From a bacterium (GTDB lineage Bacteria; Ratteibacteria; UBA8468; B48-G9; JAFGKM01): a stretch of DNA of 10,141 bases. Location of the stretch: NCBI GenBank assembly GCA_035370465.1, contig DAOOVW010000054.1:1-10141 (forward strand). The letters are read 5' to 3'. Positions 1-6,139 of this stretch are shown here, one piece after another. Each line of letters begins with the position of its first letter. Within the stretch, counting starts at the first letter, position 1. Below the pieces are notes generated by a model. The model was not told the origin of the DNA. It saw only the letters and a program-made list of their open reading frames with translations, and ran no database searches. The position numbers were made by a program, and so were the translations under genes.

Positions 1-9
1 CTAAAAAAT

Positions 10-14
10 GGAGG
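10..14 (+). promoter_or_regulatory. Shine-Dalgarno of purH
   Basis: GGAGG six bases before the ATG at 21. It fixes the purH start and shows that this genome uses canonical anti-SD pairing for some genes, in contrast with several SD-less genes in the same window. Confidence 0.85.
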
Positions 15-20
15 AAAAAA

Positions 21-1556
21 ATGATTAATATAAGAAGGGCAATTTTAAGTGTTTCTGATAAAAGAGGGATTGTTGAACTTGCAAATTTTTTAAAGAAATT
101 TAATGTTGAAATTTTATCAACAGGAGGAACTGCAAAAATTTTGAGAGAAAACGGGATTGAAGTAAAAGATGTTAGTGAGTTCACTTCTTTTCCTGAAATA
201 CTTGAGGGAAGAGTTAAGACACTTCATCCAAAAATTTATGGAGGAATTTTATCAATAAGAGACAATGAAAAACACCAAAAACAAATGGAAGAAAATAATT
301 TAGTCCCAATTGACCTTATTGTTTGTAATTTATATCCATTTGAAGAAACACTTAAAAAAGGGGCAACAGATGAAGAAATTATTGAAAACATTGATATTGG
401 TGGACCAACAATGATAAGAGCAGGTGCGAAAAATTATAAATATGTTGTTGTTGTGATAAAACCAGAAATGTATAAAGAACTTATGGCTGAAATGGGAAAA
501 AACAATGGAAAAGTAAGTGAGGATTTTTCTTTTAGATGTGCAGGTTATGTTTTTAATTTTACTTCAAGATATGATTACATAATTTCTTCATATTTCAAAA
601 GCAAAATTGAAAAAAAGGAGTTTGAAGATGAAATTGATATAAGATTGGTAAAAGTAAGTGATTTAAGATATGGAGAAAACCCACATCAAGTTGCTGCCTG
701 GTATAGATTTTCTGATAAGGAATTTGAAAGAAAACAACTTCAAGGTAAGGAATTATCTTTCAATAATCTTCTTGATATGGAATCAACATACCTTCTTGTA
801 AATCAATTTAAAGAAAATGCCTGTGTAATTACAAAGCATACAAACCCATGTGGAGTTGCAATAGGAGAAAATTTAGTAGAAGCATACGAAAAAGCATTAC
901 AGACAGACCCTTTAAGTGCTTTTGGTGGAATAATTGGATTTAATAGGAAAGTTGGAATAGATGTTGCAAAAATAATAATTAAACAGTTTTATGAAGTAAT
1001 TATTGCTCCTGACTATGAGGAAGAAGCACTTGAAATTTTTAAGAAGAAAGAAAATATGAGAATTATAAAATCACCTCAAATACCTACCTATAAATATGAT
1101 TTCAGAAGTTTAAATGACGGATTTTTAATCCAGACACCTGATTTAATTGACATGGAGAAATTTGAAGTCGTTACTGAAAAAAAACCAACTGATGAAGAAA
1201 TAGAAGCACTTAAATTTTCATGGGTAGTTTGTAAATTTGTAAAATCAAATGCCATAGTAATTGGAACAAAAGGGCAAACATTAGGAATTGGAGCAGGACA
1301 GATGTCAAGATTTGATTCTGCAAGAGTTGCAGTAATGAAAATGAAAGACAATTTTAAAGAAAAAGTAAATTTAGTTGTTATGGCATCTGATGCTTTTTTC
1401 CCATTTCCTGATAGTGTTGAATATGTAGTAAAAGAAGGTAGAGTTACTGCAATAATTCAGCCAGGTGGTTCATTAAAAGACAAAGAGGTAATTGATGTGT
1501 GTAATAAATTAGGTGTTTCAATGATTTTAACAGGAACAAGGCACTTCAGACATTAA
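21..1556 (+). CDS. purH: Bifunctional AICAR formyltransferase / IMP cyclohydrolase PurH
   Basis: Cytosolic enzyme for the last two steps of de novo purine synthesis: AICAR plus 10-formyl-THF gives FAICAR, which is then cyclised to IMP. The 511-residue product is full length for the family (about 510-530). Residues 1 to about 145 form the MGS-like cyclohydrolase domain, with STGGTAK at 33-39 and GRVKTLHPKIYGGIL at 63-77. The rest is the transformylase domain: RYGENPHQ at 216-223, the catalytic Lys-His in KHTNPCG at 272-278, SAFGGIIG at 299-306, GQMSR at 427-431, SDAFFPFPD at 456-464 and QPGGS at 480-484. It ends in the typical RHFRH. The ATG is supported by GGAGG at 10-14, six bases upstream, and by MINIRRAILSVSDK, the usual PurH N-terminus. 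No terminator hairpin is visible before the next gene. Upstream operon context lies outside the window. Identity is essentially certain. Confidence 0.98.
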   Translation: MINIRRAILSVSDKRGIVELANFLKKFNVEILSTGGTAKILRENGIEVKDVSEFTSFPEILEGRVKTLHPKIYGGILSIRDNEKHQKQMEENNLVPIDLIVCNLYPFEETLKKGATDEEIIENIDIGGPTMIRAGAKNYKYVVVVIKPEMYKELMAEMGKNNGKVSEDFSFRCAGYVFNFTSRYDYIISSYFKSKIEKKEFEDEIDIRLVKVSDLRYGENPHQVAAWYRFSDKEFERKQLQGKELSFNNLLDMESTYLLVNQFKENACVITKHTNPCGVAIGENLVEAYEKALQTDPLSAFGGIIGFNRKVGIDVAKIIIKQFYEVIIAPDYEEEALEIFKKKENMRIIKSPQIPTYKYDFRSLNDGFLIQTPDLIDMEKFEVVTEKKPTDEEIEALKFSWVVCKFVKSNAIVIGTKGQTLGIGAGQMSRFDSARVAVMKMKDNFKEKVNLVVMASDAFFPFPDSVEYVVKEGRVTAIIQPGGSLKDKEVIDVCNKLGVSMILTGTRHFRH

Positions 1557-1585
1557 TAGGGACACCACAATTATTTCGTTTGTAT

Positions 1586-1594
1586 TGGTATAAT
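1586..1594 (+). promoter_or_regulatory. Extended -10 promoter of the GIDE-lemA unit
   Basis: TGGTATAAT is a perfect extended -10 element (TGn followed by TATAAT). No good -35 is visible, which is typical for extended -10 promoters. Nine bases separate TATAAT from the ATG at 1604, so transcription would start at or within a few bases of the start codon and the mRNA would be leaderless or nearly so. No Shine-Dalgarno is present, consistent with this. The chance of a TATAAT arising at random in AT-rich DNA keeps confidence moderate. Confidence 0.5.
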
Positions 1595-1603
1595 ATATCC
1601 AAT

Positions 1604-2452
1604 ATGAAAGGAAGTATTTTTGGCTGGGCAGTAGTAGGAATTTGCGTTGGTATTTATCTATTCTTTACTGGATTTCGTAAATTATGGTATAAGCGACTAA
1701 TTCAGAATATCCCTACTTCTAAAATTCGTTCTATCGCAATGGGACTGGTTGAAATTCAAGGAATAGCAATACCTGATATTATTCTTGTCTCTCATTATAC
1801 AAAACAACAATGTGTTTTTTATCATATCATTATGGAACGACTTGTAATACATAAAAATTCGGTTAATTGGGTAAAAGAATTTGAAATGAAAAGTAATATA
1901 CCTTTTTTCCTTCAAGACGATACAGGCACTGTAATAATAGACCCTGTTGGTGCAGAAATAGATATACCTTTAAGATACACTCACATGGAAGGCAATAAGA
2001 GATATAAAGAATATTACATAAAAATAAAGGAACCTATTTATGTTCTTGGAACAGCAAAAAGTATAGAAAGTATTGAGGAACACATACAGAAAGAGGTTGA
2101 AACAAGAATAAAAGCAATAATTGAAAGCCCGGAAGAAAAACAGAAATTAGATATCAACAAAGACATGTGGATTGATGAAAATGAATGGCAGTTAGCAAAA
2201 CAAAGAATAATGGAAGAGATAAAAGAGAAATTTAGGGCAACACAGGGAAAAATATCCTCAAAAAATTTCCCTCCTGACTATCTTAAAAATGTTATTATTG
2301 GCAAAGGTGAACTTGACAGACATTTTTTTATTTCAAATAAAAGCGAAAAAGAAATAGTGGGTGAGTATAAATACAGGGTATTTCTTTATATCATTGGTGG
2401 TGCTATACTTACTTTGCTCTGTTTAAAAATAGTCATTTCTTTTATATTTTAA
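1604..2452 (+). CDS. GIDE-domain (MUL1/GIDE-like) membrane protein paired with LemA
   Basis: A 282-residue membrane protein of the GIDE-like family, which in bacteria and archaea is commonly encoded beside lemA. Its biochemical role in bacteria is not established; unlike eukaryotic MUL1, no RING finger is seen. Residues 5-24 are a hydrophobic N-terminal helix and 258-281 a C-terminal one, with a soluble domain between. Family signatures: PTSKIRSIAMGLVEIQGIA at 37-55, C70VFY, DDTGTVIIDPVGAEID at 105-120 and YVLGTA at 146-151. Residues 183-194 (DINKDMWIDENE) match a calcium EF-hand/dockerin-type loop. The start could be extended upstream to a TTG at 1580, but that stretch contains the TATAAT promoter element and adds residues before the hydrophobic helix, so ATG 1604 is preferred. 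lemA follows 14 bases after the stop, so the two are very likely one transcript. Confidence 0.85.
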   Translation: MKGSIFGWAVVGICVGIYLFFTGFRKLWYKRLIQNIPTSKIRSIAMGLVEIQGIAIPDIILVSHYTKQQCVFYHIIMERLVIHKNSVNWVKEFEMKSNIPFFLQDDTGTVIIDPVGAEIDIPLRYTHMEGNKRYKEYYIKIKEPIYVLGTAKSIESIEEHIQKEVETRIKAIIESPEEKQKLDINKDMWIDENEWQLAKQRIMEEIKEKFRATQGKISSKNFPPDYLKNVIIGKGELDRHFFISNKSEKEIVGEYKYRVFLYIIGGAILTLLCLKIVISFIF

Positions 2453-2453
2453 A

Positions 2454-2463
2454 AAGGAGGGGG
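2454..2463 (+). promoter_or_regulatory. Strong Shine-Dalgarno of lemA
   Basis: AAGGAGGGGG lies directly after the stop of the GIDE gene and shortly before ATG 2467. It would load ribosomes strongly on lemA inside the two-gene transcript, perhaps giving more LemA than GIDE protein. Confidence 0.85.
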
Positions 2464-2466
2464 AAA

Positions 2467-3036
2467 ATGGGAATTATTGTAGCTGTATTTGTTGCTTTTG
2501 TGGTTATAGGTCTCTTACTATACTTCATAAGTGTCTATAATGGATTGATACGCCTGAGTAGAGATATAGAAAAAAACTGGGCAAATATAGATGTTCTTCT
2601 TAAACAGCGATATGATGAGATTGGAAAACTGATAAAGGTCTGTGAGGGATATATGAAATATGAGCGAGAAACATTAGAAAAAATCGTGGGACTAAGAACA
2701 GAATATTTGAAAACTGATTCAGTAGAAGAGAAGAAAAAAATTGATGGGGAAATTACAGGGGCATTAAAAACAATATTTGCTGTTGCAGAAAATTATCCAG
2801 AATTAAAATCAAACAATAACTTTATACAACTGCAGAATAGAATCAGTGAACTTGAAAATAGTATTGCAGATAGAAGAGAATTGTATAATGATAGTGTTAA
2901 TCTTTATAATATACGAATTCATCAGATACCTGACAAGTTTGTTGCAACAATGTTAAATTATAAAGATAAACCACTTTTTGAAGTAAGTCCCGAAGAAAAA
3001 AAAGATGTAGAGATAAAATTTGATTTTCCTAAATGA
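2467..3036 (+). CDS. lemA: LemA family protein
   Basis: A 189-residue membrane-anchored coiled-coil protein of the LemA family. The molecular function of the family is still unclear; envelope-associated roles are suspected. Residues 2-23 are a single N-terminal transmembrane helix, followed directly by the family hallmarks: YNGL at 24-27, W38 with NIDVLLKQRYDEI at 40-52, GYMKYE at 61-66, ENYPELKSNNNFIQLQ at 108-123, and RRELYNDSVNLYN at 136-148. The body is predicted helical and faces one side of the membrane. Length is normal (about 180-200). The start is fixed by the SD ten bases upstream and by the helix beginning at residue 2. It is the second gene of a unit with the GIDE-domain protein, a conserved pairing. 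The 88 bases after it contain no obvious terminator hairpin. Confidence 0.95.
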   Translation: MGIIVAVFVAFVVIGLLLYFISVYNGLIRLSRDIEKNWANIDVLLKQRYDEIGKLIKVCEGYMKYERETLEKIVGLRTEYLKTDSVEEKKKIDGEITGALKTIFAVAENYPELKSNNNFIQLQNRISELENSIADRRELYNDSVNLYNIRIHQIPDKFVATMLNYKDKPLFEVSPEEKKDVEIKFDFPK

Positions 3037-3085
3037 CTAATGCTCTCACCATAAAGAAATAAGATACCCAAAAATTAAATTATTT

Positions 3086-3115
3086 TTGACAGAAATATTA
3101 AAAATAAGTTATTTT
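3086..3115 (+). promoter_or_regulatory. Candidate promoter of the restriction-modification pair
   Basis: TTGACA (3086-3091), a perfect -35, is followed after 18 bases by TATTTT (3110-3115). The expected transcription start (about 3121-3123) lies only 2-4 bases before the methyltransferase ATG at 3125, so the message would be essentially leaderless. A TATAAT at 3119-3124 abuts the ATG and is too far (27 bases) from the -35 to pair with it. The -10 is weak, hence moderate confidence. Confidence 0.45.
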
Positions 3116-3124
3116 ATTTATAAT

Positions 3125-4090
3125 ATGAAAACTGAAATTTCTGGCACCACTCAATATTTATGGAATGATTTACCTCAGTTAACTGAAAAAGAGATATTTT
3201 TAAGTAAATTAAAAGGAAACGGGAAGAGATACAAAAGATATTTAGGGTCTCCTTTAAGGTATGCAGGAGGAAAAAGTTGGGCAGTTGGATATGTAATAGA
3301 AAAATTACCTGATAATATCAATCGCCTAATATCTCCATTTTTCGGTGCTGGTTCTATTGAAATTGCAGTTGCAAAAGAATTAGGAATTGATGTTCTTGGA
3401 TTTGATATATTTGATATTCTAATAAATTATTGGCAGGTTCAAATTAAAAATCCTTTTAAGTTATATCAGAAATTATTAAAATTAAAACCAGATAAAGAAA
3501 CATACAATAAAGTTAAAACGATATTAAAAGAACACTGGGAAGGGAAAAGAAAACTTTCTTCTTTGAAATTAGCAACCTACTATTATTTTAATCATAATCT
3601 TTCTTATGGTCCAGGATTTTTGGGCTGGATGTCAAGTGTATATGCTAATGAAAAAACATATCATAATCTTATTAAGAGAGTTAAGGACTTTAATGTGCAG
3701 AATATAAAAATTGAGTGTTGTTCATTTGAAAAAGTTATTCCTGAATTTAAAAATGACTTTTTATATTGTGACCCCCCTTACTATTTAGGAAAAGACAGCA
3801 CTCTTTTTAAAGGACTTTATCCTCAAAGAAATTTTCCAATCCATCATAATAATTTTAACCATAAATTACTGAGAGACCTTTTATTAAATCATAGAGGCGG
3901 ATTTATTTTATCTTATAATGATTCACCAACAATAAGGAATTGGTATAATGACTTTGTAATTGTTGAATTACCCATTCATTATACAATGGGGCAGGGAGAA
4001 ACAAGAATAGGAGTTAATCGTAAAAGAGATAATAGAAATCATATCAAAAAAACAAAAGAATTGTTGATAATTAAAGAGCAAAAAAGATGA
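3125..4090 (+). CDS. D12-class N6-adenine DNA methyltransferase of a type II R-M system
   Basis: The modification enzyme, transferring methyl from S-adenosylmethionine to adenine N6 in the (unknown) target sequence and so protecting host DNA from the nuclease encoded next. The 321-residue product shows the Dam/D12 architecture: the AdoMet-side motif PLRYAGGK at 43-50, motif I SPFFGAGSIE at 70-79, the acidic strand VLGFDIFD at 90-97, and catalytic motif IV YCDPPYY at 214-220. The variable middle (about 100-205) would hold the target-recognition region. About 40 lysine-rich residues precede RYAGGK, longer than in E. coli Dam. A TTG at 3086 in the same frame would add 13 residues, but it coincides with the TTGACA -35 box, so ATG 3125 is chosen. 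No Shine-Dalgarno is seen. Its TGA overlaps the ATG of the next gene (ATGA, 4087-4090). The recognition site cannot be read from the sequence. Confidence 0.9.
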   Translation: MKTEISGTTQYLWNDLPQLTEKEIFLSKLKGNGKRYKRYLGSPLRYAGGKSWAVGYVIEKLPDNINRLISPFFGAGSIEIAVAKELGIDVLGFDIFDILINYWQVQIKNPFKLYQKLLKLKPDKETYNKVKTILKEHWEGKRKLSSLKLATYYYFNHNLSYGPGFLGWMSSVYANEKTYHNLIKRVKDFNVQNIKIECCSFEKVIPEFKNDFLYCDPPYYLGKDSTLFKGLYPQRNFPIHHNNFNHKLLRDLLLNHRGGFILSYNDSPTIRNWYNDFVIVELPIHYTMGQGETRIGVNRKRDNRNHIKKTKELLIIKEQKR

Positions 4091-4872
4091 CAAAGAAAAA
4101 GGCAATGACTTCTGCGAAAGCAAGTTATGTAAAAAGAAAAGGACATGCAGATGCTCGTGAATTTGCTGAATGCTTAGGAATTGGGAAAGAATTTAAAAAT
4201 GACCCAAAAGCAAAAAAAGACATAATTGACTCTGAAGGATATTCATACTCAGTGAAAAGTGGCGAAAAGAAATGGCAAATTTTTCTTTATGGAAAAACAA
4301 GGTTTGAAAATGATTATACTTTTAAAGGTATGAATGGAATAGGAGATTTATTACTGGAATGTATAGAAACTTTTCCTTCTCAAAGAAGTGATTATTTGCA
4401 AAATAAAGAATTATATAAAAAAAGATTACAGGAACCAATGAAGAAATTATGTGAGAAATTAAAAGAAAAAAGAATTCTTTCTGCATTTATAGATAAAAGC
4501 ATGTTCAATAGTGGAGAAGTTGATTTTTTAGTTATAAAAGATGGAAACATTTTTCATGTTTTTGGGAATAGAGATGTCGTAGAAATTTTAACAAACCTTT
4601 TTGAGGTTGAGAATTCTAAAAGTAGAGGTGAAGGGCAATTTGACGCTCAAAAAGTAATTTTTAAAGTCCAAGACAGAACTTTTGGAGAAATTGAAATGAG
4701 AAATGATAGTGAGGTTCATTATCGCGAAATAAAATTCTGGATGGATAAAAAATTAATATTTAATCTCCTTCAATCCCAAATAAAACAAAAGGGCAATTTT
4801 AATGATAGAATAATTCTTTATGGTAGTTCTATAAGAAAATTATTAAAACTAAAGCAAAACAAAAAATCCTAA
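4087..4872 (+). CDS. Probable type II restriction endonuclease, family not recognised
   Basis: A 261-residue soluble protein that I infer to be the cognate endonuclease. The argument is positional: it overlaps a solitary type II-like adenine methyltransferase by 4 bp (ATGA), the usual layout for a coupled M-R pair. The sequence gives modest support: E25, D45/D48 and S55-V-K57 (DIIDSEGYSYSVKSG) can be arranged as a variant PD-(D/E)xK core in which Ser replaces the second acid, followed by the hydrophobic strand KWQIFLYG. A second strand pair (GEVDFLVIKDGNIFHVFG, 143-160) may belong to the same fold. The protein is Lys/Glu rich, with no membrane segments and no helicase motifs. No SD precedes it, so translation is probably coupled to the methyltransferase, delaying nuclease appearance until the protecting enzyme is made. 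I cannot assign it to a named REase family. Alternative: an R-M accessory protein. Confidence 0.6.
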   Translation: MTKKKAMTSAKASYVKRKGHADAREFAECLGIGKEFKNDPKAKKDIIDSEGYSYSVKSGEKKWQIFLYGKTRFENDYTFKGMNGIGDLLLECIETFPSQRSDYLQNKELYKKRLQEPMKKLCEKLKEKRILSAFIDKSMFNSGEVDFLVIKDGNIFHVFGNRDVVEILTNLFEVENSKSRGEGQFDAQKVIFKVQDRTFGEIEMRNDSEVHYREIKFWMDKKLIFNLLQSQIKQKGNFNDRIILYGSSIRKLLKLKQNKKS

Positions 4873-4897
4873 AATAAACATTATCTTCAAAGGATTT
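4864..4897 (+). other. Inverted repeat between the R gene and yhiN
   Basis: AAATCCT (4864-4870, overlapping the stop of the R gene) and AGGATTT (4891-4897) form a 7-bp stem around a 20-base loop. There is no clean U-tract after it, so it is a poor intrinsic terminator. It could be a weak hairpin, a protein-binding dyad just before the yhiN start, or chance. Confidence 0.25.
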
Positions 4898-4902
4898 ATA
4901 AA
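4897..4902 (+). promoter_or_regulatory. -10-like element of yhiN
   Basis: TATAAA, 12 bases before the ATG at 4915, with no recognisable -35 and no Shine-Dalgarno in the gap. If used, the 5' leader would be about six bases. It is weak evidence alone, noted because the same spacing recurs before other SD-less genes here. Confidence 0.25.
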
Positions 4903-4914
4903 AACAAATTAATT

Positions 4915-6138
4915 ATGGAAAAATATGAAGTAGTTGTTATTGGGGCAGGTCCTTCAGGTATTTTTTCTTCAATTTTTGCCAAACAAAATAAAAAAGAAGT
5001 ATCTTTAATTGAAAGAAATGATACCATTGGAAAGAAAATTTTCTTAACAGGAAATGGAAGATGTAATTTAACAAGTCATAATGAAATTGATGAGTTTATA
5101 AGCAAATATAGAAACGGGAAATTTCTTATAAATGCTTTTTCAAAATTTTTCAATAAAGACCTGATTGAATTTTTTGAAAAAAATGGATTAAAACTTAAAG
5201 TTGAAAGAGGGAAAAGGGTCTACCCTGCATCTGATAAAGCAGAAGATGTAGTAAAAACACTAAAAACAATTATTGATAAAAGAGGAGTTAAATTGTTTTT
5301 GAAAAATAGAGTACAAAACATTGAAAAAGCAGAAAATAAATTTATTATAAAAACAGATAAAAATATAATAGAGGCAAAAAAAATTGTAATAGCAACTGGG
5401 GGAAAAAGTTTTCCAGAAACAGGGTCAGAAGGTGATGGATATACATTGGCAAAAGAATTTGGGCATACAATTTATGGACCCTTTCCCGCCTTATGTGGGA
5501 TTGAAATAAAAGAAAATTTCATAAAAAAATGGCAGGGCATTACACTTAAAAATGTCAAAATAAAGGCAGTTTTGAATAAAAAAGTAATTGGAGAAGAGTT
5601 TGGAGAAGTTTTGTTTACTCATTATGGAATAAGTGGACCTGCTGTTTTAAATTTGAGTGGAGATGTTTCTGAAAATATATCAAAAGGAGAAATAAAAATA
5701 TCAATAAATTTAAAGCCGGCCTTAAATTATGAGAAACTTGAAAAGCGTCTTGAAAGAGAATTCATAAGTAATCCCAATAAAGAAATTAAAAATGTTTTTA
5801 AAAATCTTCTTCCCAATAAGATGATTGATGAGTTTTTATATCAATGTGGAATTATGACAGAGAAAAAGGCAAATCAAATAACAAAAGAAGAAAGGAAAAT
5901 ACTTGTTTCAAATTTACTTTCATTTAATTTAAGTGTTAAAAAGACAAGGGATTTTTCAGATAGTATGGTAACAAGAGGAGGAGTAGTAGTAAAAGAAATA
6001 AATCCAAAAACAATGGAGTCAAAAATTGTCAAAGGTATATATTTTGCAGGAGAAATAATAGATATTGATGGAAAAACAGGTGGATATAATTTACAGGCGT
6101 CTTTTTCAACTGGATATGTAGCAGGAATCTCTGTATAA
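4915..6138 (+). CDS. yhiN: FAD-dependent oxidoreductase of the YhiN/HI0933 (BaiN/RdsA) family
   Basis: A 407-residue two-dinucleotide-fold flavoprotein, full length for the HI0933/YhiN family. Motifs in order: FAD-binding GAGPSG at 10-15 with the ribose-binding acid in SLIERN (E33), the family signature GKKIFLTGNGRCNLT at 39-53, RVYPASDKA at 101-109, ATGGKSFPETGSEGDGY at 160-176, FTHYGISGPAVLNLS at 234-248, and the C-terminal FAD-closing motif FAGEIIDIDGKTGGYNLQ at 377-394 followed by STGYVAG. From the literature as I recall it, the E. coli member has been reported to make dihydrouridine in 23S rRNA (named RdsA), and clostridial BaiN acts on bile acids. An rRNA modification role is a reasonable but unproven transfer here. 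No SD is visible. Its stop is one base from that of the convergent permease gene. Family assignment is firm; substrate is not. Confidence 0.92.
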   Translation: MEKYEVVVIGAGPSGIFSSIFAKQNKKEVSLIERNDTIGKKIFLTGNGRCNLTSHNEIDEFISKYRNGKFLINAFSKFFNKDLIEFFEKNGLKLKVERGKRVYPASDKAEDVVKTLKTIIDKRGVKLFLKNRVQNIEKAENKFIIKTDKNIIEAKKIVIATGGKSFPETGSEGDGYTLAKEFGHTIYGPFPALCGIEIKENFIKKWQGITLKNVKIKAVLNKKVIGEEFGEVLFTHYGISGPAVLNLSGDVSENISKGEIKISINLKPALNYEKLEKRLEREFISNPNKEIKNVFKNLLPNKMIDEFLYQCGIMTEKKANQITKEERKILVSNLLSFNLSVKKTRDFSDSMVTRGGVVVKEINPKTMESKIVKGIYFAGEIIDIDGKTGGYNLQASFSTGYVAGISV

Positions 6139-6139
6139 A

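Noticed and set aside
1088..1351. 87-codon open frame on the - strand inside purH
   Set aside because: It is antisense to a certain purH transformylase domain, has no Shine-Dalgarno and no recognisable protein character.
1580..1603. TTG start giving a 290-residue GIDE protein
   Set aside because: The added stretch contains the TGGTATAAT promoter element, lacks an SD and precedes the natural N-terminal hydrophobic helix.
1697..1915. 72-codon open frame on the - strand inside the GIDE gene
   Set aside because: It is antisense to conserved GIDE signatures and its product is low-complexity and unrecognisable.
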